From: Halomonas alkalisoli
Lineage (GTDB): Bacteria > Pseudomonadota > Gammaproteobacteria > Pseudomonadales > Halomonadaceae
DNA length: 64,000 nucleotides
Reading direction: 5' to 3'
Assembly: GCF_021412585.1 (NCBI RefSeq)
Contig: NZ_JAKCMI010000041.1
Span: forward strand, 62,001 to 126,000
The translations under genes and the position numbers were made by a program. A model generated the notes under the pieces. It saw only the letters and a list, made by a program, of their open reading frames with translations, did no database searches and was not told where the DNA came from. Within the stretch, counting starts at the first letter, position 1; each line of letters opens with the position of its first letter. Below are positions 51,555 to 60,526 of the stretch, piece after piece.

Positions 51555-52480
51555 ACAATCTTTGGGATGACTCCCTTTCCGGGTTCTGGAGCGCCTGGAT
51601 CATCGTCATCACGCTGGGATCCATTGCCTTCGCCTTCTGGATCCTCTACGCCAACCGCAAGACCGACAAGGTGCCGGACGCCGATGGCAACGTAGAGACC
51701 ACCGGCCATGCCGCCGACGAGATCGAGGAGTACGACAACCCGTTGCCCCGCTGGTGGTTCCAGCTCTACGTGGCCACCATCGTGTTCTCGCTGGGATACC
51801 TGCTGCTCTATCCTGGGCTTGGCAATTTCGCCGGCCTGCTCGGCTGGACCCAGGAAGGCCAGTGGGAAGAGGAGGTTGCTCGGGCCGAGGAGCGCTTCAC
51901 GCCGATCTTTGCCCAGTATCAGGAGATTCCGATCCCGGAGCTGGCCCAGGATGAAGAAGCCATGCAGGTGGCCGAGCGCATCTACCAGAACAATTGCGCA
52001 GTGTGTCACGGCGCCAACGCCCAGGGCGGCTACGGCTTCCCCAACCTCACCAACGACGACTGGCTCTACGGCGGCGAGCCCGAGCAGATCATGACGTCCC
52101 TGGTCAGGGGGCGTAACGGGCTGATGCCCTCGTTCCAGACGCTTGGCGCGAACAACATCGAGAACGTCACCCAGTATGTCCTGTCGCTTTCCGACCTCGA
52201 GCATGAGGCCGATCGTGCCGAACAGGGGGCCTCGGTCTATGCCTCGGTCTGTGCCGCCTGCCATACGCCGGACGGCACCGGCAACCAGGCCTTGGGCGCG
52301 CCGAACCTGACCAACGACATCTGGCTCTATCAGGCGCCCGGCCAGAGCGTGGCCGACTCGGTTCGCCAAACCCTGCGCAACGGCCGCAACGGCCACATGC
52401 CGGCTCAGGAAGCCTATATCGGCGAGGAGCGCGTGCACCTGGTCGCCGCCTACGTCTACAGCCTGCGCTTCCGCGACTGA
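51551..52480 (+). CDS. ccoP: cbb3-type cytochrome c oxidase subunit III (di-haem)
   Basis: 309 residues. Two membrane helices (about 13-33 and 70-92, the second after DNPLPRWWFQLYVATIVF, a CcoP hallmark) precede two cytochrome c domains with haem motifs CAVCH and CAACH. Axial Met candidates lie in NGLMPSF and NGHMPAQ. It accepts electrons from soluble cytochromes and passes them to CcoO. Confidence 0.96.
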   Translation: MNNLWDDSLSGFWSAWIIVITLGSIAFAFWILYANRKTDKVPDADGNVETTGHAADEIEEYDNPLPRWWFQLYVATIVFSLGYLLLYPGLGNFAGLLGWTQEGQWEEEVARAEERFTPIFAQYQEIPIPELAQDEEAMQVAERIYQNNCAVCHGANAQGGYGFPNLTNDDWLYGGEPEQIMTSLVRGRNGLMPSFQTLGANNIENVTQYVLSLSDLEHEADRAEQGASVYASVCAACHTPDGTGNQALGAPNLTNDIWLYQAPGQSVADSVRQTLRNGRNGHMPAQEAYIGEERVHLVAAYVYSLRFRD

Positions 52481-52610
52481 GGACGTATCCGAGCGGTAGG
52501 AGGGTGCGGCCTGGGGTCGCACCCTTTCTCTTGGTGACGAGGCCTCGATACAATGAAATCGTTTCACTGCCTCCCTTCTGCGGGTCGTCTCTGCCCGCCA
52601 CGAGTCCGCC

Positions 52611-54050
52611 ATGAGTGAGAAGATACCCGCCCGCGATGTGACCCCGGACCCCGTGGGACACCACGAACCGCGAGCCGCCGTCCAGCAGGAGATGTACGCC
52701 AGCCGACGGCATATCTATGTGCGCGAGATCAAGGGGCTGTTCCAACGCCTGCGGCGCGGTGCCAACTGGCTGCTGATGCTGGCCTTCTTCGGCCTGCCCT
52801 GGATCCAGTGGGACGACCGCCCGCTGATCTGGTTCGATCTGCCGGGGCGGGAATTCCATATCTTCGCCGCCACCTTCTATCCTCAGGAGTTCATCCTGCT
52901 GTCGTGGCTGCTGATCATCTGCGCCTTCGGCCTGTTCTTCATCACCGTCTTCGCCGGCCGGGTCTGGTGTGGCTATACCTGTCCCCAGAGCGTCTGGACC
53001 TTCCTCTATATCTGGGTCGAGCATCGCCTGGAGGGCTCCCGCAATCGACGCATCAAGCTCGACCGCCAGCCCATGGACCTGGACAAGGCATGGCGCAAGA
53101 CGGCCAAGCACCTCGTCTGGCTCGCGATCGCCCTGGCCACGGGGGTCACCTTCGTCGGCTACTTCACACCGATCCGTGAACTGGTGGTGGAACTGCCCAC
53201 CCTCCAGGCTCACGGCTGGGCCTACTTCTGGTCGGGCTTCTTCCTGGTCTTCACCTACCTCAATGCCGGCTGGCTGCGCGAGCAGGTGTGCATCTACATG
53301 TGCCCCTATGCCCGCTTCCAGGGGGTGATGTTCGACGCCGACACCCTGATCGTCTCCTACGACGAGGCTCGCGGCGAGCCCCGCGGCTCGCGCAAGAAGA
53401 ATCTCAGCCACCAGGAGGCACGGGAGGCCGGATACGGCGACTGCATCGACTGCGATCTCTGCGTACAGGTCTGCCCCACCGGCATCGACATCCGTGACGG
53501 CCTACAATACGAATGCATCACCTGTGCCGCCTGCATCGATGCCTGCGACAGCGTGATGGACAAGATGAACTATCCGCGGGGGCTGATCCGCTACACCACC
53601 GAGAACGCCCTGGAAGGCAAGCCGTCGCACATCCTGCGACCACGGCTGATGGGCTACCTGGCGGCACTGCTGGTGATGATCGGCCTCTTCATCTGGGCCC
53701 TGAGTGACCGCATGCCGCTGGACTTCGAAGTCGAACGGGAACGCGGTCAGCTCTACCAGATGACCCGCGACGGACGCATCAGCAATGTCTTCACCCTGAC
53801 CCTGCGTAATCAGGATCGCGAGGACCATGAGTTTCGCCTCGAAGTGAGCGGCCTTCCGGGGCTGGAGATCGATACCGACACGCTGCGTGTCCCGGCCGGC
53901 GCCTCGCGCATGTTCGCGGTGCAGGTAACCGCCGACCCCGGCGTACTCGAACTGCCCAGCCACCCTATCCAGTTGCACGTGCAGTCCCAACAGAACGAAC
54001 GCATCGCCCTTGAGCGTGACACCCGCTTCATCGGTGAAGCACGGAGATGA
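52611..54050 (+). CDS. ccoG: Cytochrome c oxidase accessory protein CcoG (polyferredoxin-like)
   Basis: 479 residues with the CcoG/FixG pattern. An N-terminal YVREIKGLFQRLRRG precedes membrane helices, a GYTCPQSVWTF motif, and two [4Fe-4S] clusters in a soluble domain (CIDCDLCVQVCPTGI; CITCAACIDACDSV). A C-terminal periplasmic Ig-like FixG domain completes it. CcoG reduces Cu(II) for delivery to the cbb3 copper centre. It follows ccoP by about 130 bases, in which a small G/C hairpin (GTGCGGCC/GGTCGCAC, 52505-52523) may attenuate transcription. Confidence 0.95.
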   Translation: MSEKIPARDVTPDPVGHHEPRAAVQQEMYASRRHIYVREIKGLFQRLRRGANWLLMLAFFGLPWIQWDDRPLIWFDLPGREFHIFAATFYPQEFILLSWLLIICAFGLFFITVFAGRVWCGYTCPQSVWTFLYIWVEHRLEGSRNRRIKLDRQPMDLDKAWRKTAKHLVWLAIALATGVTFVGYFTPIRELVVELPTLQAHGWAYFWSGFFLVFTYLNAGWLREQVCIYMCPYARFQGVMFDADTLIVSYDEARGEPRGSRKKNLSHQEAREAGYGDCIDCDLCVQVCPTGIDIRDGLQYECITCAACIDACDSVMDKMNYPRGLIRYTTENALEGKPSHILRPRLMGYLAALLVMIGLFIWALSDRMPLDFEVERERGQLYQMTRDGRISNVFTLTLRNQDREDHEFRLEVSGLPGLEIDTDTLRVPAGASRMFAVQVTADPGVLELPSHPIQLHVQSQQNERIALERDTRFIGEARR

Positions 54051-54562
54051 CCATGACGACCCCCACCCCCTGGTACAAGCAGTTCTGGCCCTGGTTCCTT
54101 CTAGGCCTGCTGTTTACCTCGATCTTCGGCAGTTCGACCCTGGCCGTCATGGCCGTGCGAACCGCCGACGGCCTGGTACAGCAGGACTACTACGAGCACG
54201 GCCGGGCCATCAACATGGTGCTGGCGAAGCAGCAGCGTGCCCATGAACTCGATCTGGCGGCCGAGCTGCGCATCGATCCCATGACCAGCGACATCATCGT
54301 TCAGCTCCAAGGTGAAGAACGCCCCGAGCGGCTCTATCTGAAGCTGATCTTCCCCACCGTGGGCGGCCGCGACCAGGACATCGTTCTAGAGCACGTGCGG
54401 GATGGGCGCTATCTCGGACAGGCGCCCGACAACCTGCGCTATCGCTGGTACCTGCAGCTTCACCCCAGCGAGGTCGAGCCGGCCTGGCGCCTGGTGGGCG
54501 AAGGCAGCTTCCCCAGCGAGGACGAATTCGACCTGACGCCAGGCATCGTGGACCGCGGCTGA
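54047..54562 (+). CDS. ccoH: FixH/CcoH family protein
   Basis: 171 residues with an N-terminal membrane anchor (WYKQFWPWFLLGLLFTSIFGSS) and a periplasmic domain with the conserved VQQDYYEHGRAIN motif. Initiation at 54047 overlaps the ccoG stop; an ATG at 54053 is also possible. CcoH interacts with CcoN and helps assemble the oxidase. Length fits the family. Confidence 0.92.
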   Translation: MTMTTPTPWYKQFWPWFLLGLLFTSIFGSSTLAVMAVRTADGLVQQDYYEHGRAINMVLAKQQRAHELDLAAELRIDPMTSDIIVQLQGEERPERLYLKLIFPTVGGRDQDIVLEHVRDGRYLGQAPDNLRYRWYLQLHPSEVEPAWRLVGEGSFPSEDEFDLTPGIVDRG

Positions 54563-54596
54563 TGGCCTACGTATCGACACACGCCTCCGAGGGGCC

Positions 54597-57074
54597 ATGA
54601 ACCAGCACGCCACCACGGCAGCGCACGCGCTGGCGGACTGCTATCACTGCGGCAGCCAGGTCCCGACGGGTGCGCCCTGGACGATCACCCTCGACGACCA
54701 GGCACACCCGCTCTGCTGCCCCGGCTGCGAGGCGGTGGCGCACGCCATCGTCAACGGCGGGCTCGAGAGCTACTACCGCTTTCGTACCGAGCTGCCCGAG
54801 CGCCCGGACGATCGCCAGAAGATCAAGGCCGAGACCTGGGCGGTTTTCGACGACCCGGGGCTGCAGCGGGAATTCGTCCACCCCGAAGGCGATAGCGGCC
54901 TGGTGCACGCCACCCTGGCGGTAGACGGCATTACCTGTGCGGCCTGTGCCTGGCTGATCGAACATCGCCTGAACGCACTGGATGGCGTCAGCGTCAGTGC
55001 CGTCAACCTGAGCCACCACCGAGTCCGTGTGACCTGGGATCCGGCCCGGCTCAAGCTATCGCGCATCCTCGCCGAGATGGCTGCCATCGGCTATGGCGCC
55101 CAGCCCTACGAGCCCGATGCCGCCCAACAGCGGCTGCAGTTCGAGGAGCGCATGAACATCCGCCGGCTGATCGTGGCCGCGGTGGGCATGGCGCAGGTCA
55201 TGATGTTCTCGATTCCCATCTATATGAGCAGCCCCGGCGAGATCAGCGAGGACTTCTACGCCCTTTTCCACTGGCTCTCCTTTGCCCTGGCCACGCCGGT
55301 GGTGTTCTTTTCGGCCATGCCGTTCTTTCGCAACGCCGTGCGCGATCTGCGCAGCCGGGTGCTGGGCATGGATGTACCGGTCTCCATCGCCATCGGCGGC
55401 GCCTATCTGGCCAGCGGCTATGCGGTGATCACCGACACCGGCGAGGTCTATTTCGACTCGGTGGCCATGTTCACCTTCTTTCTGCTGTTCGGCCGCTATG
55501 TCGAGGCCCGGGCCCGGCGGCGCAGCGGCCATACCGGCAACGCCATGGCCGGTGCCCTGCCGCTGTCGGCGACGAGACTGACCGAGAGTGGCGAAGAGCG
55601 CATCCTGCCGGCCAGCGAACTCGCCACCGGAGACCGGGTCGTGATCAAGCCCGGCCATGGCGTGCCCGCCGACGGCGTGATCGAGGAGGGCGAGTCCAGT
55701 CTCGACGAGTCGATGCTCACCGGAGAGTACCTGCCGGTGAGCCGTCGGGTGGGTGACAGCGTGGTCGGCGGCAGCCAGAACATCGAGAGCCCGTTGATCG
55801 TGAGGGTCACCCATGCCGGCAAGCAGGCCCGGGTAGCCGGTATCGTCGATCTCACCGACCGCGCCTTCGCCAGCCGCCCACGTCTGGCCCAGATGGCCGC
55901 TCGCATGTCCCACCTGTTCGTGCTGCGGCTGCTGCTGGTGACCGCCTGTGTCTCCATTGCCTGGTGGTTCATCGACCCCTCCCGGGTGCTGTGGGTCACC
56001 CTTTCGGTACTGGTGGTGACCTGTCCCTGCGCCCTGGCACTGGCCACGCCCACGGCACTGACCGCTGGACACGGCCAGTTGCGACGCCGCGGCGTGCTGA
56101 TTACCCGCGCCGACGCCATCGAGTCATTGTCCCAGGTGGACCGGGTGATCTTCGACAAGACAGGCACCCTGACCAGCGGCGAAATGCAGCTGCGCGAGAC
56201 GCGGCCAACCGGCGACCTGTCGATAGATCGCGCACGGGTGATCGCAGCGGCCCTCGAGGCACACTCCGAACACCCCATCGCTCGGGCCTTCCGCCCCTGG
56301 CGCCAGTCCACCGTCCAGGCCAGCGAACGGTCGAGCCATACCGGGCAGGGCGTCGAGGGCAGCATCGATGGCCGGCTCTGGCGGCTGGGCCGCCCCGAAT
56401 TCGCCGCGCCGGAACGCCAGCTGTCGCTTCCGGGGAAGGGGCAATGGCTACTGCTCGCCGAGGCCGGCGAACCCCGCGCCTGGTTCGCGCTCCATGACCG
56501 GGTCCGCGAAGACGCCGCCGCCACCGTGTCGGCGCTGAAGGCCCGCGGGCTGTCGGTGGAGCTGCTCTCCGGCGACAATGCCGGCGCCGTGGAAAGCCTT
56601 GCCCAAGCCCTCGGCATCGACGCCTGGCGGGCCGGCGCCAGCCCCGAGGACAAGCTGACCCATATCCGGCAGTGCCAGGAACGCGGCGAGAAAGTGGCAA
56701 TGATCGGAGACGGCATCAACGATGTGCCGGTACTCGCCGGTGCCGACGTCTCGATCGCCATGAACGGCGCCACCGACCTGGCGCGCACCAGTGCCGATGC
56801 CGTGTTGCTCAGCCCCCGGCTGATGCGTATCGTCGAATCCATCGAGATCGCCAATGCCACACGGCGCATCATGCGCCAGAACATGATCTGGTCGGTGTGC
56901 TACAACTTCTCGGCGCTACCCCTGGCCGCCATCGGCATCGTACCGCCCTGGGTGGCTGCCCTTGGAATGTCGGCCAGCTCTCTGGTGGTGGTGGGCAATG
57001 CCCTTCGCCTGAGCCGCTACCGCAGTGCATCGCCGCCGGCCCCGGCCAACCCCGCTCGCCTGGTGAACGCATGA
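54597..57074 (+). CDS. ccoI: Copper-translocating P-type ATPase CcoI
   Basis: 825 residues. An N-terminal zinc-ribbon-like Cys pair (CYHCGSQVP; CCPGCEAV) and an HMA domain with GITCAACAW bind copper. The P1B core has CPC in VTCPCALALATPTAL, the phosphorylation motif DKTGTLT, and GDGINDVPVLAGA in the P domain. Eight membrane helices are expected. The Cys-rich N-terminus is typical of FixI/CcoI rather than CopA. It supplies copper to the cbb3 oxidase at low rate. Confidence 0.95.
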   Translation: MNQHATTAAHALADCYHCGSQVPTGAPWTITLDDQAHPLCCPGCEAVAHAIVNGGLESYYRFRTELPERPDDRQKIKAETWAVFDDPGLQREFVHPEGDSGLVHATLAVDGITCAACAWLIEHRLNALDGVSVSAVNLSHHRVRVTWDPARLKLSRILAEMAAIGYGAQPYEPDAAQQRLQFEERMNIRRLIVAAVGMAQVMMFSIPIYMSSPGEISEDFYALFHWLSFALATPVVFFSAMPFFRNAVRDLRSRVLGMDVPVSIAIGGAYLASGYAVITDTGEVYFDSVAMFTFFLLFGRYVEARARRRSGHTGNAMAGALPLSATRLTESGEERILPASELATGDRVVIKPGHGVPADGVIEEGESSLDESMLTGEYLPVSRRVGDSVVGGSQNIESPLIVRVTHAGKQARVAGIVDLTDRAFASRPRLAQMAARMSHLFVLRLLLVTACVSIAWWFIDPSRVLWVTLSVLVVTCPCALALATPTALTAGHGQLRRRGVLITRADAIESLSQVDRVIFDKTGTLTSGEMQLRETRPTGDLSIDRARVIAAALEAHSEHPIARAFRPWRQSTVQASERSSHTGQGVEGSIDGRLWRLGRPEFAAPERQLSLPGKGQWLLLAEAGEPRAWFALHDRVREDAAATVSALKARGLSVELLSGDNAGAVESLAQALGIDAWRAGASPEDKLTHIRQCQERGEKVAMIGDGINDVPVLAGADVSIAMNGATDLARTSADAVLLSPRLMRIVESIEIANATRRIMRQNMIWSVCYNFSALPLAAIGIVPPWVAALGMSASSLVVVGNALRLSRYRSASPPAPANPARLVNA

Positions 57075-57304
57075 CCATCCTGTACCTGCTCATACCGCTT
57101 TCGCTTGTGCTGCTCGGGCTGGCGCTCTGGGCCTTCTTCTGGGCCGTGAAGAACGATCAGTTCGAAGACCTGGAGGGGCCGGCGCATCGCATCCTGTTCG
57201 ATGACGATGAAAACGACCTGACGCCGGAAGCCCGTGAACAGCGCCGCAAGGCAGCCGAACGCAACGCCGCTGCTTCCGACGACGACAAGCATCCCGACCG
57301 CTGA
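57071..57304 (+). CDS. ccoS: cbb3-type oxidase assembly protein CcoS
   Basis: 77 residues from the ATG at 57071, overlapping the ccoI stop. One helix (LYLLIPLSLVLLGLALWAFFWAV) precedes the family motif KNDQFEDLEGPAHRILFDDD and a polar tail. CcoS is needed for cofactor insertion into CcoN. Its stop overlaps the next start. Confidence 0.92.
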   Translation: MTILYLLIPLSLVLLGLALWAFFWAVKNDQFEDLEGPAHRILFDDDENDLTPEAREQRRKAAERNAAASDDDKHPDR

Positions 57305-58002
57305 TGGATCCCACCGGACTCGGCCTGCCACCGCTGCTGGCAGCCTTCGTCTTCGGCCTGCTCGGCGGCGCCCACTGCATCGGCATGTGTGGCGGCATCA
57401 TGAGCGCCCTGACCTTCGCCGTCCCCCCCAGCATGCGCAGCCCGGCACGGCTCTCCGGGCTGCTGCTCGGCTACAACCTGGGACGAATTCTCAGCTACAT
57501 GACCGCCGGCGCCCTGGTGGCCTCTCTGGGCACGGTGATCGCGCTGTCCTCCACGGCGCGGATGATACTGCAGCTGTTTGCCGCCGTGATGCTGATCCTG
57601 ATGGCGCTCTATATCGCCAACTGGTGGAAAGGCCTGCTCAGGGTCGAGGCAGTGGGAAAGCGGCTTTGGCGTCACCTCGAGCCCATCGGCAGGCGCCTCA
57701 TGCCCGTGGTCAGCATGCCCCAGGCGGTCGGCCTCGGTGCGGTCTGGGGCTGGCTGCCCTGCGGCCTGGTCTACTCGATGCTCGCCTGGAGCCTGGCCAT
57801 CGCCGACCCCCTCCGCGGCGGCCTGCTGATGGCCGCCTTCGGGCTCGGCACCCTGCCCGCACTACTCGTCACCGGTTTCGCCGCGCGCCAGCTGGGCGCG
57901 CTCATTCGGCACCCAGCCACACGCACCCTGGCGGCACTCTCGATCATCGCCTTTGCGATATGGCAGCTCGCCTCGCTGCTGGGCTCCGGCGTGTCGCACT
58001 GA
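57304..58002 (+). CDS. Sulfite exporter TauE/SafE-family membrane protein
   Basis: 232 residues, about six helices, with a Cys/His motif GGAHCIGMCGGIM in helix 1. The DsbD-2/TauE-SafE group found at this place in cbb3 clusters shares that motif, which resembles a copper-binding site. The position after ccoS suggests a role in copper handling during oxidase assembly. The ATG overlaps the ccoS stop (TGATGG). Sulfite export is not supported by context. Confidence 0.8.
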   Translation: MDPTGLGLPPLLAAFVFGLLGGAHCIGMCGGIMSALTFAVPPSMRSPARLSGLLLGYNLGRILSYMTAGALVASLGTVIALSSTARMILQLFAAVMLILMALYIANWWKGLLRVEAVGKRLWRHLEPIGRRLMPVVSMPQAVGLGAVWGWLPCGLVYSMLAWSLAIADPLRGGLLMAAFGLGTLPALLVTGFAARQLGALIRHPATRTLAALSIIAFAIWQLASLLGSGVSH

Positions 58003-58035
58003 AAGGAGCGACGCCTCAGCTCATTGTGGTTTCGC

Positions 58036-58049
58036 TTGACGCAGCTCAA
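58036..58049 (+). promoter_or_regulatory. FNR/ANR-like box before hemN
   Basis: TTGACGCAGCTCAA matches the TTGAT-N4-ATCAA dyad with one change in each half. A -10-like TAGCAT lies at 58072-58077, which puts the predicted start near 58084 and the box centre at about -41.5, the class II activator position for FNR proteins. It would activate hemN when oxygen is low, consistent with the ANR gene nearby. Confidence 0.65.
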
Positions 58050-58109
58050 ACCGCTACCGGGGCGGTACCGCTAGCATGAGGGCATCTTACGAGACGCCGG
58101 AGCGCCCTC

Positions 58110-59519
58110 ATGTCCGTCCCCGCGATGTTCCTGCATGGAATGCTGGCCGATCCCTTCGCCTGGGACGAGGCCCTGCTGCGCCGCTATGATATCCATGGGT
58201 CCAACTACGCCTCGTACCCGACTACGCACTCCTTCCAGAACGACATCGGCGAAGTGGATTACCAAAGGGCTCTGGCGCGTAGCAACGACAGCGGCCGTCC
58301 CCTATCGCTTTATGTCCACCTCCCGTTCTGCCGCAAGGCCTGCCACCACTGCGCCAGCATCAGGACCATCACCAAGGCCACCCGGATCACCGAACCCTAT
58401 CTCTCCCGGCTCGATCGGGAGATGGTCCTGGTCAGGTCACACCTGGATACCCGCAGGGAGGTCACCCAGCTGCACTGGGGCGGCGGCACGCCGACGTTCT
58501 TCAGCCTCGACCAGATGAGCGATCTCATCGACCGGCTCAACGCCCGCTTCGGACTCTCCAGCTCCCGGGATCGCGACTACTCCATCGAGATCGATCCCCG
58601 CGAGGCCGACGTCTTTACCCTGCGTCACCTGCAGGCCCTGGGCTTCAACCGCCTGAGACTTGGCGTCCAGGACCTCGACCCCAAGGTGCAGCGAGCGATC
58701 AATCGCGTACAGCCACGCGTTTTGACCGAAACCCTGCTCGATGAAGCCGACCGGCTGGGCTTTCGTTCGCTGACCCTCGACTTGGTCTATGGCCTGCCCT
58801 TCCAGACCCGCGACAGCTTTGCCGCCACCCTGGAGCAGGTTATCGCCATGGCGCCTGCCCGCCTGTCGATATTCAACTATGCCCATATGCCCAGCCGCTT
58901 TGGCTCGCAGCGACGCATCCGTCGCGAGGACCTTCCCGGCCCGGAAGAGAAACTGGCCATCCTGAGAGCCGCCATTACCATGCTGACCGATGCCGGCTAC
59001 GTCCATATCGGCATCGGTCACTTCGCCCGGCCGAGAGACAGCCTGGTGGCAGCCCAGCGCCAGGGTACGCTGCAGCACGGTTTTCAGGGCTATTCCAGCC
59101 ATGGCCGCTGTGACCTGGTGGGGCTTGGGGTGTCGGCCATCTCCTACGTGGACGGCGTCTACGCCCAGAACCCGCTTAGCCTGGGCGCCTATGAAGCGGC
59201 CCTGGACGCCAGCCACCTGGCGACGACACGGGGTATTCGCCAGACCTTCGACGACCGCGTTCGCCACCACGCCATCGAGCGGTTGATATGCGATATGCAA
59301 CTGGACCTGGGCAAGCTGGGCGAGCGCTTCGGCATCGACGCAACGCGCTACCTGGCGGATGCCCTGACCCGACTGGAAGCGCCGGCGCGGGATGGCTTGC
59401 TGGCATGGGAGGGAGATCTCCTCGTTGCCACACCGATCGGGCGACTGCTGATTCGCCATCTCGCCATGGCCTTCGACTCGCGCCTGCCGGATTCACGCCC
59501 TCCTGACTCCTCCAGCTAG
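58110..59519 (+). CDS. hemN: Oxygen-independent coproporphyrinogen III oxidase
   Basis: 469 residues. The radical SAM motif is CRKACHHC (Cys74, Cys78, Cys81) after LYVHLPF, followed by the HemN pattern HWGGGTPTF and LGVQDLDPKVQRAINR, with FNYAHMPSRF farther on. Most HemN proteins have a further Cys in a C-x-C arrangement after the third; here it is Ser83. The three cluster ligands are kept, so activity is expected. It makes protoporphyrinogen IX under low oxygen for haem of the cbb3 oxidase. GGAG lies seven bases before the ATG. Confidence 0.93.
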   Translation: MSVPAMFLHGMLADPFAWDEALLRRYDIHGSNYASYPTTHSFQNDIGEVDYQRALARSNDSGRPLSLYVHLPFCRKACHHCASIRTITKATRITEPYLSRLDREMVLVRSHLDTRREVTQLHWGGGTPTFFSLDQMSDLIDRLNARFGLSSSRDRDYSIEIDPREADVFTLRHLQALGFNRLRLGVQDLDPKVQRAINRVQPRVLTETLLDEADRLGFRSLTLDLVYGLPFQTRDSFAATLEQVIAMAPARLSIFNYAHMPSRFGSQRRIRREDLPGPEEKLAILRAAITMLTDAGYVHIGIGHFARPRDSLVAAQRQGTLQHGFQGYSSHGRCDLVGLGVSAISYVDGVYAQNPLSLGAYEAALDASHLATTRGIRQTFDDRVRHHAIERLICDMQLDLGKLGERFGIDATRYLADALTRLEAPARDGLLAWEGDLLVATPIGRLLIRHLAMAFDSRLPDSRPPDSSS

Positions 59520-59620
59520 TCCGACAAACAGGCCGCAGGTTAACTTGGGTTATCAGTGTGTTGCGGCTAATCGTCACAACGGGCATTTTCCCGGGCCAAA
59601 GAATGCTCCATAATGCCTCT

Positions 59621-59634
59621 ATGATCACGATCAA
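59621..59634 (+). promoter_or_regulatory. FNR/ANR-like box before anr, overlapping the leader
   Basis: ATGATCACGATCAA on the plus strand reads TTGATCGTGATCAT on the minus strand, matching TTGAT-N4-ATCAA at all but the last base. It ends just before the ribosome-binding site of anr and downstream of a possible -10 (TAATGC). The position suits negative autoregulation by blocking transcription. Confidence 0.6.
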
Positions 59635-59644
59635 GGAGGTGACC

Positions 59645-60391
59645 ATGGCTGTCCATGCGGCCAACGCGATCGACAAGCGGCGCTCTTTGCTGCATGAAAC
59701 CCGCTGCCAGAACTGCAGCCTGAGCTCCCTGTGCCTGCCACTGGCGCTCGAGCTGGAGGACATGGAGCAGTTCGACGCCATCATCCGCCGTCGTGCCCCC
59801 CTGAAGAAAGGCGAATCCCTGTTCCGTCAGGGTAGCGCCTTCAACAGCGTCTATGCCGTACGCTCAGGCAGCCTGAAACAGGTCACCACGGAAGGCTCCG
59901 GCGACGATCAGGTCACCAACTTCTACCTCCCCAGTGAACTGGTCGGGCTCGACGGTATCGATGAGCAGGCCTATCCCGGTAGCGTGATCGCACTCGAGAC
60001 CACCACGGTCTGCGAGATTCCGTTCGATCGTCTCGATACGCTATCCGAGGCATTGCCCGAGCTGCGTGGTCAACTCTACCGCAGCATGAGCAAGGAGCTC
60101 AGAGACGATCGTCGCATGATGCGCCTGCTGTCTCGCAAGACCGCCGACCAGCGCCTGGCCAGCTTCTTCTCCAGCCTGTCGGACCGCTTCCGCCGTCGCG
60201 GCTACTCGCCCTACAGCTTCCGGCTCTCCATGTCGCGGGCCGATATCGGCAACTATCTGGGCCTGGCAGTGGAGACCGTCAGCCGCATCCTGGGACGCTT
60301 CCAGCAGCAGGGACTGGTGGAGGTCTCCGGGCGTGAAGTGAACATCCTCAACCTGGAAGCCCTGCTAGCCCAGGCCCAGGAAGAGCCCTGA
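59645..60391 (+). CDS. anr: FNR/ANR-type oxygen-responsive transcriptional regulator
   Basis: 248 residues from the ATG at 59645, with AAGGAGGTG upstream. The N-terminal cluster Cys21, Cys24 and Cys30 plus Cys123 (in TTTVCEIPF) are the four [4Fe-4S] ligands of FNR proteins. A cNMP-binding fold and dimer helix lead to the helix-turn-helix SRADIGNYLGLAVETVSRIL, where E, S and R of VETVSR contact TTGAT. Length and residues match ANR. Encoded after ccoNOQP and hemN, it probably activates them at low oxygen. Confidence 0.94.
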   Translation: MAVHAANAIDKRRSLLHETRCQNCSLSSLCLPLALELEDMEQFDAIIRRRAPLKKGESLFRQGSAFNSVYAVRSGSLKQVTTEGSGDDQVTNFYLPSELVGLDGIDEQAYPGSVIALETTTVCEIPFDRLDTLSEALPELRGQLYRSMSKELRDDRRMMRLLSRKTADQRLASFFSSLSDRFRRRGYSPYSFRLSMSRADIGNYLGLAVETVSRILGRFQQQGLVEVSGREVNILNLEALLAQAQEEP

Positions 60392-60426
60392 GCCCAGTCC
60401 ACCTCGTGCACCCGCCTTGGGTAAAA

Positions 60427-60466
60427 GCAACGGCCCGTCGAGCAAAGCGCGACGGGCCGCTGCTTT
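60427..60466. terminator. Bidirectional terminator between anr and ttcA
   Basis: GCAaCGGCCCGTCG (60427-60440) pairs with CGACGGGCCGcTGC (60450-60463), with a T-run on each strand (TTTA after the stem on plus; CTTTTAC on minus). It lies between two convergent genes and can serve both. Confidence 0.8.
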
Positions 60467-60526
60467 ATCGATCCCTCTCCGCCCCATGACGATGTCGACC
60501 GGAACGAAAGCGGCCAGGCCGCTTCT

